DNA from: Pararge aegeria
Taxonomy: Eukaryota; Arthropoda; Insecta; Lepidoptera; Nymphalidae
Assembly (NCBI RefSeq): GCF_905163445.1
Contig: NC_053196.1
Span: 15,649,501 to 15,713,500, forward strand
DNA: 64,000 nt
Reading direction: 5' to 3'
Position numbers and translations under genes: made by a program. Shown piece by piece: positions 32,600 to 44,735 of this stretch. Within the stretch, counting starts at the first letter, position 1; every line of letters begins with the position of its first letter. The notes below the pieces were generated by a model. The model was not told the origin of the DNA. It did not search any database and saw only the letters and a program-made list of their open reading frames with translations.

Positions 32600-32945
32600 G
32601 TATAATATAATATTACGAATGTGAAAGTGTGGATTTTTGTAACTCAATCACGTCAAAACGGCTGAACTGATTTGGATGAATTTTGGCGTGCTTTTAGCCT
32701 TCGACATAGAACATAGGCTACCTTTTATCCCGATTCCTTAAGTAGTTCCCGAGAGTAAATTGAAATATATACAAATTGTTTACGAGCTATGCCGCGGGCA
32801 GACAGCGTTGAAATTTGTTGCATGCATGCTATGGAAAAGGACATGTTCTTTCTATACCGATCTCTCGAATAGTTCCTGTGGTAGCGAAGCTTTAGACCTA
32901 ATTCTGAGGTCCACGCGGGCAAAATCGCGGGCAAAAGCGCTACTT
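32600..32945 (+). mobile_element. Helitron-like fragment(s)
   Basis: AATATTACGAATGTGAAAGT at the left; TGAACTGATTTGGATGAATT and CTTTTATCCCGATTCC inside; GCCGCGGGCAGACAGCG near 32795 and CGCGGGCAAAAGCGCTA near 32940. It resembles lepidopteran Helitron ends, but without a clean CTAG. Confidence 0.4.
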
Positions 32946-33132
32946 TTAATTTGTTGAAGATAAGTACATTGCGGAACGCATAGAAAGTGTGCAAGTATCT
33001 AGCCGACTCGTTGGCTGAAACTGCACTTAATGCTGCGGAATAATTGACGCGAGCACACACGAAACAGAATTCGCTAAAAAATCGTTACTTTTCATCCACG
33101 TATCTACTATCTAAACCTACAAATATTACTAT

Positions 33133-33190
33133 AGTAAATACTAATTTTATAAAGAGGAAAGCTTCTTTTGTTTCTTTGTAAAGTCTTATG
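33133..33190 (+). mobile_element. Helitron 5' end fragment
   Basis: ATACTAATTTTATAAAGAGG matches the 5' end of 13096-13966. The element is cut off where repeat E starts. Confidence 0.45.
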
Positions 33191-33194
33191 TGTC

Positions 33195-33300
33195 TGCAAT
33201 TAAACCGGCAACCATGCCCTTCAGGCCGGTAAACAGAATTGCAACATAAGCAGCAGAAATAAGCATGGCGACGAAGCCGACCGAAGTCTACGCAATTTAT
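33195..33300. repeat. Repeat E fragment
   Basis: GGCAACCATGCCCTTCAGGC, GCAGCAGAAATAAGCATGGC. Confidence 0.55.
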
Positions 33301-33825
33301 TCATCTACTTAACGTATGAAGAGGATATTTATACGATGTTTATTTTTGTGGAGTTTAGCTGAGCATAACAACCACAAAAGTTACGTCATTCTCTTTAAAC
33401 AGGCCTTTTAAACGTACACACTTTATTCCCGTATGTTTACAGTTTCCCCCTAAGCACGTAAACAATGCTCCGCAATAGAAAACCTTTGTCGAAGGCGTAA
33501 CAAGTTTTAGCAAATATTGGATCCAATGCTTTGGCAAACTGCCAGGATATAAACTTGAGTGCTCAAGCCAGTTATCAAGCCACGCTAACACCTGATCCAT
33601 CGATAAGTGTCTTCACACCATTTATATTTTTAAAGACCTTTTTCGATACGTTAACACCTTATTGTGAGTGCGAAAGACGTGTTGCGGCCGCGGTATCTAT
33701 AACTTCGAGATTTTGAGTATTGCCTCTAAACTACCACGTTGGCATATTGGACTACCGATTAGTGCAAAAGTGTGTTTGTTACATATTTGTGCAATGTAAA
33801 TGAAAGCCGAAATAATTCTTCACAG

Positions 33826-34112
33826 CCCTCTGAGACTTATCTGTAAAACCGAAAACCTAATAGTTTTTGAGTAAACCACTGCCATAGTTTTTACTGAAAG
33901 AAAACAGATACAGCCCTAATATCACATGCACAATTAAAATCATGTGACTCCTGGCAATTAATTACGTACGCGTCGCGTAGCGTAGGCACTATGCGCGTGT
34001 CAGTCTTTTATCTTCAATAGTGTTGTCATAAGTAAACACTTAGAATGCTTTTAATTCGTTTATATGAAAAAATAAATATGCTTCTTTTCATTTCATATTT
34101 TACAGGGTGATT
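33826..34112. repeat. Repeat H, copy 2 (inverted)
   Basis: CCGAAAACCTAATAGTTTTT, ATCACATGCACAATTAAAATC, GCGTCGCGTAGCGTAGGCAC and TATGCGCGTGTCAGTC; reverse of copy 1 at 7267. Ends TTTTACAGGGTGATTC. Confidence 0.7.
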
Positions 34113-35626
34113 CCTTTTGAAATATACTTATGCATACTCTCTCTACACGTTATTAATGTATAAGAAAACCACCAGAATAGATTGGAGGGTAGTCTTGAAT
34201 AAATAAAAAAAAGTGTGTGCGTGTAACCTTTACGCGCGATTGAAGTAAAACTTTTATTATTATTTATTGATGAAGAGAAAAATGTTCCTGGGACTCAGCC
34301 AATTCATTTAATATTCACTATTACATTTTATATTCTATTTAAAATGCATTAATATCACTTTCCATAAATATTTTCATTTTTTAAATAGTAATAAAATTGA
34401 GAGTAGAAAAATGAAGGTTAGATCAGCACATGTCAACACAACCTTGTCATTGAATATTATTTATAAGAAAAGTAATAAATAAACAAGTATATTTAGAGGT
34501 TGTCAAAAAAACTTTGCAAATTAAAATATTTTATTTAAAACTGTTGAATTTTTGTTCACTTTGCTATTCACAAGTGATCCGTTTAAAGATATAGGAAATA
34601 AATAATCCTTATTGATTATGATATTTGCCACTAGCTTTCGTATAAGTCAAGAAGCGTGGAGTATATTACATATGCTTACGATCAATCTAAATTATTATTT
34701 TTAGCGGAAACTACACAGACGTCTGACGTAAGCGTGACTTCCGTCAGAAAAAAATCTAAGTTACTCCCTAGTCGCGCCTAAAGAATTTTAATTTCAATAA
34801 ATTATAAAATCTATGAAGTTAGAACGAAAATACAACATACCAAATTCAGCTTTCAAGGACATTAGGGAATATTCTAAGAATTTTGATGATCATCATTGAG
34901 TGTCGAGTAAAGACCAGACTATATAACAGTCAATGCAACATTCGGTTGAGATGATTACAATGTATATTTACAACGTACCGACTAACTCAGTTTAGGTGGG
35001 GTCCAATCTAATCATTTGAAATTCAATACGATCGCTTTTATACGGTAAAACAAATTCGGGCTCGGTCCCGTTCCCCAATTTATTCGAATAATCATTCATT
35101 CACTAACTGAATTTCGTTTTGTGAACCACTCATTAATTAATCAATATTTTAAATCGGTTGCATTTCAATTTATTCATTTATTGTAATTAAAATTGAGATG
35201 CGATGACCCAATTTATACAAAAATAGGAAATCAATGTTCAAACTAATACTATTATTATAAGAGCCCAATTTGATCTGTTTGTTTGTATATATAATATTTA
35301 TTATATCGTACCTTTCGATCGATCGATTTCTTAAGTTGCCATTACAATTATCAGTTAAAGGTGTATACAGCATTAGCGTTGTTATCTCCGATCACAATTT
35401 AAAAAATTTAAAAGAAAATTAAATAGTAAATTTAATTAATAAATAATTTTAAGAAATTTTTCATTTTGTTATGGATGGCCATATTATAATTGATAAGGCT
35501 TAAAACAAGATAAGGTGGTTTTCAAATAGATGCTTTTCACACGAATGTCCAAAATAGGTAAAAACGTATGTATTTTCTTTTTAATTCCAACATTACTTCT
35601 AAATGCCTGAAAAGATTGGGTTGCTT

Positions 35627-35948
35627 AAAAATTCAAATTCAAAATTCAAAAATTTCTTTATTCATGTAGGCCTATCACAGGCACTTATGAAGCGTTCATA
35701 CATATTTGTTTAGATAATTGTAACGGGATGGTGATAACTTCGTTCGCCAACTTAAATCTAAAGCTACGAGGGTTCCAAACGCGCCCTGGTCTAAGAAGAG
35801 CCCACAACAAACTTAGCCAGGTAAATTTATTTTTTTGTTATCACCATCTTCCAGTAAATTTAAATTAAGCTATGAAGCTAGAGCAATTCACACCCAAGCT
35901 TTTTTTATCGTTTAAATAATCCTTAATATTATAATAGGATTTTTCTCT
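35627..35948 (+). repeat. Repeat I, long form, opposite strand
   Basis: TTCTTTATTCATGTAGGCCT, GGGTTCCAAACGCGCCCTGG, GAAGAGCCCACAACAAACTT, AAGCTATGAAGCTAGAGCAA and ATTATAATAGGATTTTTC. It is the sister copy for the palindrome site at 3579-3643. Confidence 0.8.
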
Positions 35949-36285
35949 TACTTACTTACTTTAATAATTCCGAAATACTTCAATATGGTTCAATATTGTT
36001 CAATATCAAAAAAAAATTCTATATGGCTGTTTGTCGAGCATTTATCGCCAAATTGATGTAACCGACAAAACAAACAAGCACAAAAATAATTATTAAAAAA
36101 GATTAAAATGAACATTCATATGTACATTTTTATTTGTCAGTTACGCTTATTCGGCATATCGGTGTGCCCTGTGGTAACGGCAATTCAGAATATTGTCACC
36201 ACCCCTCTATCTTCCAGCACGGCTAGCATGCTAGCTAGCTAGATAATTTAGCAGCTAGTGTCATCCTTCTGAAGCACGGGGAAAG

Positions 36286-36695
36286 GGAATAGGAGAAGTT
36301 TACCCCCGTTTAATATGACATATATATTATTTGGATATTATTTCCACGTATGCACCAGTGCTCTGAGAGTTGATAAAGCTGTGGGAGAAGATACATTTTT
36401 ATCCTTTCCCCGGGGATACAATTGTCTCCTGCCCATGCTAGCCGTGCTGCAGGACTAGCACGGGTGGGAGATAAAAGTTATATCCCCCGATTATATCCTC
36501 TGACAAGGGATATACTTAACGTGCCCACCTGGTAAATCACTGGAACATGGAATAGGAGAAGTTTACCCCCGTTTATAAATACACATATGTTATTTCCAAT
36601 TGTGCGCCAGTGCTCTGAGAGTTCATAAAGCTGTGGGTGAAGATAAATTTATAGCCTTTCCCCGGGGATATAATTGTCTCCTGCCCATGCTAGCC
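36286..36695. repeat. Two-copy direct repeat, about 263-bp period
   Basis: GGAATAGGAGAAGTTTACCC, CCAGTGCTCTGAGAGTT, CTTTCCCCGGGGATA and TCTCCTGCCCATGCTAGCC occur at 36286-36443 and again at 36549-36695. The segment between them also has AGGACTAGCACGGGTGGGAG. Likely part of an unidentified element. Confidence 0.8.
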
Positions 36696-36897
36696 CTACT
36701 GGGGGTGTCGTACGAGGCGACCAAGGGAATGTAACGGATAACGGACAGCAGCGTCCTCTGTGCTCCTACTACCGTCTACTGTGATCACCAAACCTTCGCC
36801 AGAGTGGTGATAACAGGCAATACCCATTGGGAGACGCTTTTAGTCCAGCAGTTCACTGTTATAGCCTATATTGATATACGTGGCGCTTGTATGGTAC

Positions 36898-37154
36898 TGT
36901 GGCGAAACCCTGCGCGGTAGGTATTCGGGAGCATTCGCGGTCGCTCGAGTCTGTTCGGCTGTCGGGATTCCCCAGTGGGTTCGGGACTCTGTCGTAGGTA
37001 GCACGCGCGTACGCATCACGGTAACTCGCACACCACGCCGCGCCGTTAAGTTTAGATTATTTATTTGTTTTGACATTTAATTTTGTAACTTACGTAAGAA
37101 CCAATTATAACGTTACTTCATACATGTGGGTTTCATTACTACCGAACCCCTACA
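36898..37154. mobile_element. Putative solo LTR (257 bp)
   Basis: Begins TGTGGCGAAACCC and ends GAACCCCTACA, so TG...CA, and is flanked on both sides by GTAC (36894-36897 and 37155-37158), a 4-bp target duplication as in Gypsy-type elements. The GC-rich first half falls to an AT-rich second half. No internal region, primer site or coding is present. Confidence 0.6.
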
Positions 37155-37233
37155 GTACCATTGTCAAATGGAAAAATTCGTACAGCGTGCCAAGTGCAGA
37201 TAACCTTTGCGGGGATGAGTATATCTATCCCTA

Positions 37234-37670
37234 TCCCTACTAATATCATAAATGTCTACGTAAGATTGTTTATTACGCTTTCACGCAAAAACTACTTAAC
37301 CGATCCTCATGAAACTCTGTACACATATTCTTGAAAGTGTTAGAAGTAATATAGGATATTTTTTATCCCGTCATTAAGCTCGGTTCCTTTGGGTGAGGGG
37401 ATGAAAGTGTTTGACTATTTTAAACCATAACTCCGACAAATTATAGCCGATTTAAATAATTATTTTTGTACTATACAGGTTGTAATATGTGTTTAATTTT
37501 GCCCAAACTTTGGTTGGAGATAGAGGACAGAACTCCTCAGCGGACAGCAGCAAACCCCTCATTTAAGGCTTAGCGATACTGAATACTTAAAAATTTTAGA
37601 TCTACAACTAAATTTAATGCCACATAAAAAAACAAAATCAAACGCAGACGAAGTCGCGGGCAACAGCTAG
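37234..37670 (+). mobile_element. Complete non-autonomous Helitron (437 bp)
   Basis: Starts TCCCTACTAATATCATAAAT after A (37233) and ends GTCGCGGGCAACAGCTAG before T (37671). A short hairpin-forming GACGAAGTC lies just before the end. Sister of 9972-10343 and 61719-61999. Confidence 0.88.
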
Positions 37671-38040
37671 TATTCTATAATATGATACCGAAATTAGTAT
37701 TACATTTACCATAAGATAAGCCGTCAAAATTTGGCCGTCGGTTTTCTTAAATTATTTCTAGGTACAGAATTAAGACTAGGTATCTCTTTAGAAATTATCA
37801 TCTTTTAAGATTTCATTAAACCATTATCTTGTTATCTCGGCCAGTGGGTAATTAATTAGTGAAATTTTGATTTATCTCTAAACAAATTTAGAAATTGACC
37901 TTTAGGTGCCCTATATCGGTAGAAGAGCAGCTAGCGAGACCTATTTTCATTTTACACTGACCAAATATTAAATTACATTTCAGATTCACGCTGATATTTC
38001 TAATATAAAAGCAACTGAGGATATCTTTTTTTTATATTCC

Positions 38041-38560
38041 ATTACAACTTAGCCCTAGACTGCAGTCTCACCTGCTGTTAAGTCATGATGCAGTATAAGA
38101 TGATATGATTTATTTAAATATTATGTAGTATTAGTATGTAAAGTGCATGTAATGTGTATCAATGATTTACTATTAAATTGAATATTGCACTGTCCGGTTT
38201 TGCGTACCAAACATTCTTCATCAACTAAAGGTTGTCCGGAGGAGATCTCTGCAAGCGATAAGGCCGCCTTTGCTCTTATATATTTATTTACCTTTTGTTT
38301 TGTTCAATTTGTTGTTTTTCTGTATGAGCAATAAAGACTTTCTATCTAAGCTAGTAACGGGTTAACCTGTTAGACGTGTTTCAGTTATATTAAACCCATA
38401 TCGCTAATCGGTTTCTACACGTCATCGCACCGGAACGCTAAATTTTCTAAGTCTTCGTCGACAGGGTGGTAACCAGCCAGCCAGTTACTTCAGAAATTAT
38501 AAAATGGAATCCAGGACCTCCCACTTTAAATCAGAGCGACCTGTATCAATCTGTGGTTTT
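38041..38560 (-). repeat. SINE-C copy split by a later insertion
   Basis: Left part 38041-38097 (CTGCAGTCTCACCTGCTG, GATGCAGTATAAGATG); right part 38349-38560 (TAACGGGTTAACCTGTTAG, CATCGCACCGGAACGCTAAA). The middle is a non-LTR tail. Confidence 0.7.
38098..38348 (+). repeat. Non-LTR 3' tail inside SINE-C
   Basis: GGAGATCTCTGCAAGCGATA, AGGCCGCCTTTGCTC, ending GAGCAATAAAGACTTTCTAT. TAAG on both sides may be the target duplication. Confidence 0.65.
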
Positions 38561-38642
38561 CAGATAGACAGAGGTCAGATAGGTAGAGGTCATCATTATG
38601 GTCATCGTCATTTCTTTTCTTTTATTTTTATAGACGGGCGTT

Positions 38643-38960
38643 TGACAGTTATTACACCTGATGACTAAGGTGCGCGCTTGCCTAGAAGATGCCTATTCAC
38701 TCTTGATTTGAAGGTACTCATATTATAGGTACTGGGGAAATGGAAGCTGGAAGAGCATTCCAGATCATTGCGGTGCGAATCAGAAACGAAGATGCAAAGC
38801 GCTTCGTACGCGTTCATGGTATATCGGCGACGTAGGGATGCAGATCCTTACGGTACCTCGGGGTTTTATGGTAAAAAGGTAAGGGGGGAACTAGATCAAA
38901 CAGTTCTTGAGCACACCATCTGCGTACCCAAAGACACCGGGTTTCAACAGATCATTAATG
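38643..38960 (+). repeat. Repeat M
   Basis: CACCTGATGACTAAGGTGCG, CTAGAAGATGCCTATTCACT, GGAAGAGCATTCCAGATCAT and GATGCAAAGCGCTTCGTACG. A second copy starts at 50975. Confidence 0.65.
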
Positions 38961-39497
38961 TTATCATCATCAGCCGCTAAAGGCACAACTGGACACAGGT
39001 AATCTCTCATACTCGAACGGAGAGCTTATTGGTAACTTAAAAAAAAAAAATCGTCACCTTTTCTCTACATTTACTTTATCCCGTTTCAGTCAGAAATAAG
39101 CTAAGTTAAGCTGTGAAAATGGAGCAATTCTGTTTGTGGATTTTATGCGCATCGGTCGCTGCATGTCACAGGTGTGAAAATCCTTCTATTAAACTTTCAA
39201 AAGACTCACCTTCAAAGACTAAAAGGCCTCTTAAATAAAAAGGGCTCGTTAAAGTTAACTGAAGGATGCAATATATACATAAATGCAAATTTTAAAAATT
39301 GGACACCAGTCGGATCCGTTAACTCCACAATTATCCAAAGCTGTTTTTCTCAAATGAGAGAGACTATTTTAGAGCATAGATCCACCACGCGGCTCCATTG
39401 GAGGTCGGTGGGCTTGGCTTTAATCACTATTGTCACAGATAGTGATAATTACCTAAGTATATAGACACATATATAATAGGTGATAGCCCAGTATAAA

Positions 39498-39815
39498 GCG
39501 GTGATGGCCCTGCCCTACCCTACCCTACTTCGTCTTCACTCTCGGGGGGCCGAGTTCGAAACTCAGAACGCACCTCTAACTTTACTAATTGATGTGCGTT
39601 TTAAGCAATTTAAATATTCACGTTGAAGAAAACAGCGTGAGTAAACCCGCATGGCTGAGAGTTCTCTACAATGTTCTCATAAGTGTGTGGAGTCCGCCAA
39701 TCCACACAGGGCCAGCATGGTGGACTACGTCCTTAGCCCCTTCCCATTATCGAAGGAGACACGTGCCTTGTAGTGGGCCGGTAATGGGTTAGTATGGTGA
39801 TGATGATGATGATAG
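39498..39815 (+). repeat. SINE-A copy, full length
   Basis: GCGGTGATGGCC head with a CCCTA triplication, GAGTTCGAAACTCAGAACGC, CTGAGAGTTCTCTACAATG, GGCCAGCATGGTGGACTACG, tail GATGATGATGATGAT. Confidence 0.85.
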
Positions 39816-39944
39816 AGAAATGTTGAAAGTCAAAGCTCACTTTACATAGGTGTATGATCTATGGTAGCTAGGTGTCAGAACTTTGCTCTTAAAGTTGTCT
39901 ATTATAAAAATAAAAAAAAAAAACATTTGTCACTGAAATTATTA

Positions 39945-40080
39945 TATTATTCATTAAAAAATATTCTTCAGCTATCTTGGTACCCATAACATGCTACGCT
40001 TACTTTGGGGCTAGATGGCGAATTGTGTATTGTCGTATTATATTTATTTATTATTATTATTATATTTATTTTAGAATTAT
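39945..40080 (+). repeat. SINE-B body fragment
   Basis: TTCATTAAAAAATATTCTTC, CTACGCTTACTTTGGGGCTA, GTGTATTGTCGTATTATATT. Head absent. Confidence 0.75.
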
Positions 40081-40694
40081 TTAATATTCAAAGTGGATAC
40101 CAAAGGAGGCATAGCTAGTTACAGTAAATGCACTTAAAAGCCCATATAAATGTTTCAAACCCGTATTATAATTACATAATCTAGGTAAGCCCCTTTTTAA
40201 GACCCGATTATGAAATTAATGGGCTCTTAAATCTAATTAATCGTTTACTTAACTGTCCCTTAAAATTACGTTTTTGACGAATTTAATTACAATAGATTAC
40301 TTTTAATTGATGTAAATTTTACCAAGCTTTCTTTAATTATAGTATTTAAAGGGAGTGAACTGAAATGTTGCGTTCCAAACAAAGTTTAGTTAGGCCACCG
40401 ACTACGCTAAACTCCGTCCTACCCTTTGTTCCCGCGGACCTTCTGCTGATGAACGGTATTAATTGGTGGTGAGGTATTGCGCATATGCCTCCACCTGGTT
40501 AACTTACTGTGACAGGTGATATCAGTATTTTAAGTATTAAAAGTTAAAACTGGATAAATATCCTGGATCCATTGCAACTTCACTCATGCCCAAGTTGCAA
40601 AAGGCGTAATTCTATCGTCTTTCTGGACTTCAAGGCGAAACGATGACAGTTTACGCGTGTGTGAATCAATTATATATGACTTATTATTTTCACG

Positions 40695-40866
40695 AAAACG
40701 GAAAACGTCGTAAGGAAACATGCATCTCCAAAATGTTCTGAAAGGTGTGGGAAGTCCACCAATCCACACTTGGTAAGCGTGGTGGACTACGGCCTAACCC
40801 CTTCGAATTCTGAGATGTCCCAGAAGAGGACCGTCCTGTGGTGGGCCGCTACTGATTTTTAATGAT
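40695..40866 (+). repeat. SINE-A 3' half
   Basis: GAAAACGTCGTAAGGAAACA, CCAAAATGTTCTGAAAGGTG, AAGCGTGGTGGACTACGGCC. Confidence 0.7.
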
Positions 40867-41083
40867 GCAGGGCTAACTTAACGACAATCGGGGGCCAGAG
40901 TATTTACAGATTACAGCATTTAAAAAAAAAACTTGGGAAAGTTACAATGGTCCTTAAAATAAAAAGTGACAATAGTAAAAACTGAGTTGTATGTACCACC
41001 GGCCACCTGCGAATCATATTACACTAACCATACAAATGTTACACATTTTTATTTTATTTATTTAAAAAAAAACTCTTTTTTTT

Positions 41084-41338
41084 ATTTTATATACTACGAC
41101 AATACACACATCGCCATCTAGCCCAAAAGTAAGCGTAGCATGTGTTATGGGTACTAAATATGACTGATGAATATTTTTATGAATAATATACATAAATACT
41201 TATAATGTACATATAAACAGGCACTGGAAAACATTCATGTTCATCACACAAACATTTTCCAGTTGTGGGAATCGAACTCACTGCCTTGGACTCAGAAAGC
41301 GGGGTCGCTGCCCACTGCGCCAATCGGCCGTCAATTGG
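41084..41338 (-). repeat. SINE-B copy, full length
   Basis: Reverse: ACACATCGCCATCTAGCCC, ATTCATGTTCATCACACAAA, GGGAATCGAACTC (B box), GGGTCGCTGCCCACTGCGCC. Confidence 0.85.
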
Positions 41339-42056
41339 TCGTGAGTACAACACGCTAAATTCTAAAATTGCAAGTTTATTACAGTTAAAGTACGAGTAAA
41401 AGCTAGCATTGCTAAATCGTTAAAACATTTACTTTATCCAGTTAAGTTCACTGCTTTTAAATTGTATTAAGTTACAAGAAATCTTTTCTAGACTTTTAGG
41501 AGTGTACGACAGATAGGGTAAGACTGTTCACTATAGGTACCTATTTTTTGTCCTTTCCAGAGTGCCTGAGAGACACAGCTGTAATTAGATTGAAATGTCA
41601 GTACATTTTGTTCGATACTTTTTATTTGAAGAGAAAAAGATTCTCTGCTCGGTACGTTACGTTGATTAAATAAATGTACTTTTGATATTAAACAAAACGA
41701 TCACTGTAAACTCTTTAATAATAGTTTACCTTAGACTTGTTTCGCATGAAATCTGTGTTTTTCGCGTTAGACTGAATTTTAACACGGTACGAGTAAACGT
41801 AAACTAAGTTGGTTTTAAAATTGTTTATGAAAAAATACTGGTAGTACAATGTAAACCTTATGACGTGTATTTCGCGATAAATATTAATTATTATTAAAAG
41901 CAGTGGGTAAGAAGGTCTCCATTTTTGGGGCCGGACTTTGATGAGTTCAAGGCCTCGACCCTTTAACTTTTTGGAGCTAAGCACGTTGTAAGAAATTAAA
42001 TATTACATTAGCGAGTTCGAGTCACCTATCAATACTAAGATCATTAAACATTTTTT

Positions 42057-42439
42057 TGACGTGACAACGTCTTATAATTCGATGGAGCCGGCTGCACGCA
42101 CGAAAAAACATGACGTATGCGGCGTTACCTCGCTCTGCGGCGTTCCATTCAAGGCTTGAAGTGCAAGCGAGAGTACGGAACGAGCGACAAAGAGGCACAG
42201 TCGGCCTCCGCGTTCGACATCTGTCTCTCTCCTATTTGAGTGAGCGATGCGTCCGCGTGGACAGCTTCTATACAATAATACATTTAAATGTTTTCGGCAA
42301 GGATGAAGTGCAGTGAAAAGTGAATGTGGTGTCAATTGTTTATAGCAACGATAATATCTATCAAACAAATAAAATTAAAAGTTTATTTTGAAAAATGCAA
42401 CCATTCCATCAGTATTTTCTTACGACGTTGTCACGTTCA
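42057..42439. mobile_element. TIR element, copy 2
   Basis: About 90 percent or more alike to 185-563 by eye. Left end TGACGTGACAACGTC; the right end has one extra T (GTCACGTTCA). A 3-nt indel near 42120 relative to copy 1 keeps the shared reading frame (42110-42316) open. Family unknown. Confidence 0.75.
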
Positions 42440-42483
42440 ACTATCGTCAGTAAGCCCACTTTACAGATAACTAATTTTTAATA

Positions 42484-42615
42484 TTAATAATTGACAACCC
42501 AAGCAGCTCACGTAATGGTAAGTGAAAAACCTTCGCCCTTCTTCGGAACACCGCAATGTTTGACGGCAGAAATAAGAGTGGTAGTAGAACTTCCCCGGAT
42601 GAGCTCTGTGACGTG
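42484..42615. repeat. Repeat E fragment
   Basis: TTTGACGGCAGAAATAAGAG, CCCCGGATGAGCTCTGTGAC. Confidence 0.6.
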
Positions 42616-43799
42616 TGTGTGTTCTTGTTTGTATATTTGTAATCTATATACTCCGAAACTACTCCGAACTTTATTCTCCATTGGAAATCTATTTCATCCA
42701 GATATATTTCATATTATAAAATAAAAAGCGATACTGAACTGATTTATTGGATTGTCATTTTTCATGATACTTTATTTAGCTTAAAGGCAAAATTAAACGT
42801 AGAGTAATATTTTTGAAATTGTTGTTTATTTTAATCATTATTTTCATTTGTTTAATATTAATTCATTTATTCTTACTATTTTTACTTTTAAATTATATAA
42901 AGCTTATTGTGATTAATATTATTTTTCCTTTTAAATTAATTTAATTATTTTTAACCGGACTTGTAAGCGATAACTGTACTCGGGCAATAAAATATAATCT
43001 AAAATTATTAATGATAGTATAGTAGTAAATAAATATTTTTTTTGCAGAATGGCCTATGTTACTAATTGAGACGATAGCTAGTTGTATCTAGTTTTGAGTT
43101 TTACCATTACACACAAACATAGAAATAAACAAATCGTTATACAAATGCCTCTTTATAATATTAAATGGTATAGATAAGGCTCGATGACCTATGGTATTTA
43201 CTAGTGCTACATCGTAGCAATGGTCTACGTCATGCTTGGCTACGTAGCTCAAAGTGCTACGGCAATGTGTAGCCAGCTGTTTGGATCTCACAGTCGTTTA
43301 ACCTGAATATGTGACGAATCGATACACAGATACATTAATAGTTCTGATCATTATGTAAAAGTTGTAGCTCGTAGACCCACCACGCTGTTACAGTGCAGGT
43401 TAATGGGATTAAAAGATAATTATCATATGTTGGTGATAGCACTAGAACCGACAACTTTACGTACTCTGGTATGATGCGTACAAACTAGAAGAGTTTTGGA
43501 TTTATATAACTGCTATTCACTAGGTCACTCACTGCAATCAATGTTTAACTTACAGTGAAATAAAGATAGAGAAAAATAATTGGCGGGATATGGGAATATT
43601 GAGCACACTATCAGCGTATCGGATTAACAACCTTTTAACCGTACCGTACAGTGCCGTTAAAATTAAACTCACAATGATGACGGACGTTGAAAAAATGTAT
43701 TTCGGACAAGAGCTCGAATGAACTATTTTCGAGTCTTTATTTGCCCTGCTCATAAAAATTTGCAAAATATTGCTCTTCCCGGTGCAGGGACACTAGTTG

Positions 43800-43950
43800 T
43801 ATATTTTGTTTATTTTATTTTTTATTTATATTGTTTATTTCACACGAATATTGGTTGAAGAGACAAATAAAAAACAAAAAAAAATACAAAACGCGGCCTT
43901 ATCGCTGAGTTTCGATCCCTGCCAGGTAACCTTAGGATTAGGAAAACAGA
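43800..43950 (-). repeat. Non-LTR 3' tail (AAGGCC family)
   Basis: TTTATTTATATTGTTTATTT, AACGCGGCCTTATCGCTGAG, CTGCCAGGTAACCTTAGG. Confidence 0.65.
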
Positions 43951-44430
43951 CTACATGAATGCATCATTTAAAAGAAATACCTACATAAAAAATACAATAT
44001 AATACATATTAAAATATTAAATTTGTAATTGTTCAGGAGTTCTCGCAGTACTTAACCATCAGCTTTTTTGTTAAAATTGCTTAGCAACAATATTAAAGTA
44101 ATCGTATTGCAACTCATGACATCGTTACTATTCTGTATTTCCGGTGGCCATCCGCAGTTTTCATCATAAGATTTACTAGTTTTTGTTAAAAAAACTTTCT
44201 GATCGCGAACGAATTCCTATTATCCATAAAGGGATTCATCGAATCTATTCATCAGATCTAAATAAAATTGAAATAGGACTACCTCTCAGGTATAGTTTAC
44301 TACACATAAAAATAAATATTATAATCAGTTTATAATTGGAGGAGTAATCGCGCAATAAACATACCTACAAAAAAAAAATACAGTCGAAGTAAGGATCTCT
44401 TATTATTTTACAAGTCGGTTAAAAACTATA

Positions 44431-44735
44431 TCATCATCATCAACCAAATACTGACCTACTGAAGGGCACGGGTCTTCTGTCCCAGGACCCCGGCTACACA
44501 TTCGTGGATACCGAGTTCGAATCCCAGAACGCACCTCTAACTTTTCTAAGTTATGCGCATTTTAATCAATTAAAATATCACTTGCATATGCCTGATATTT
44601 CTCCATAATGTTGTCAAAGACGTGTGGAGTCCACAAATCTGCACTGGGCTAAGGATTACTGTCTGAACTCTTCTCATTCTGTGAGGAGACCCGTACCCTG
44701 TAATCGCCAGTAATATATTGATGATGACGATGACT
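44431..44735 (+). repeat. SINE-A copy with inverted 3' scrap in front
   Basis: 44480-44735 is a plus copy (GAGTTCGAATCCCAGAACGC to GAGGAGACCCGTACCCTG and a GATGATGACGATGA tail). 44431-44485 (CATCATCATCAACC, GGGCACGGGTCTTCTG) is the SINE-A 3' end inverted, so the two form a head-on pair. Confidence 0.7.

Noticed and set aside
36840..37080. Overlapping frames of 69 and 78 codons on both strands
   Set aside because: They coincide with the GC-rich half of the putative solo LTR and have no recognisable protein features.
38768..38980. Frame of 70 codons
   Set aside because: Lies in repeat M, an interspersed non-coding repeat also seen near 50975.
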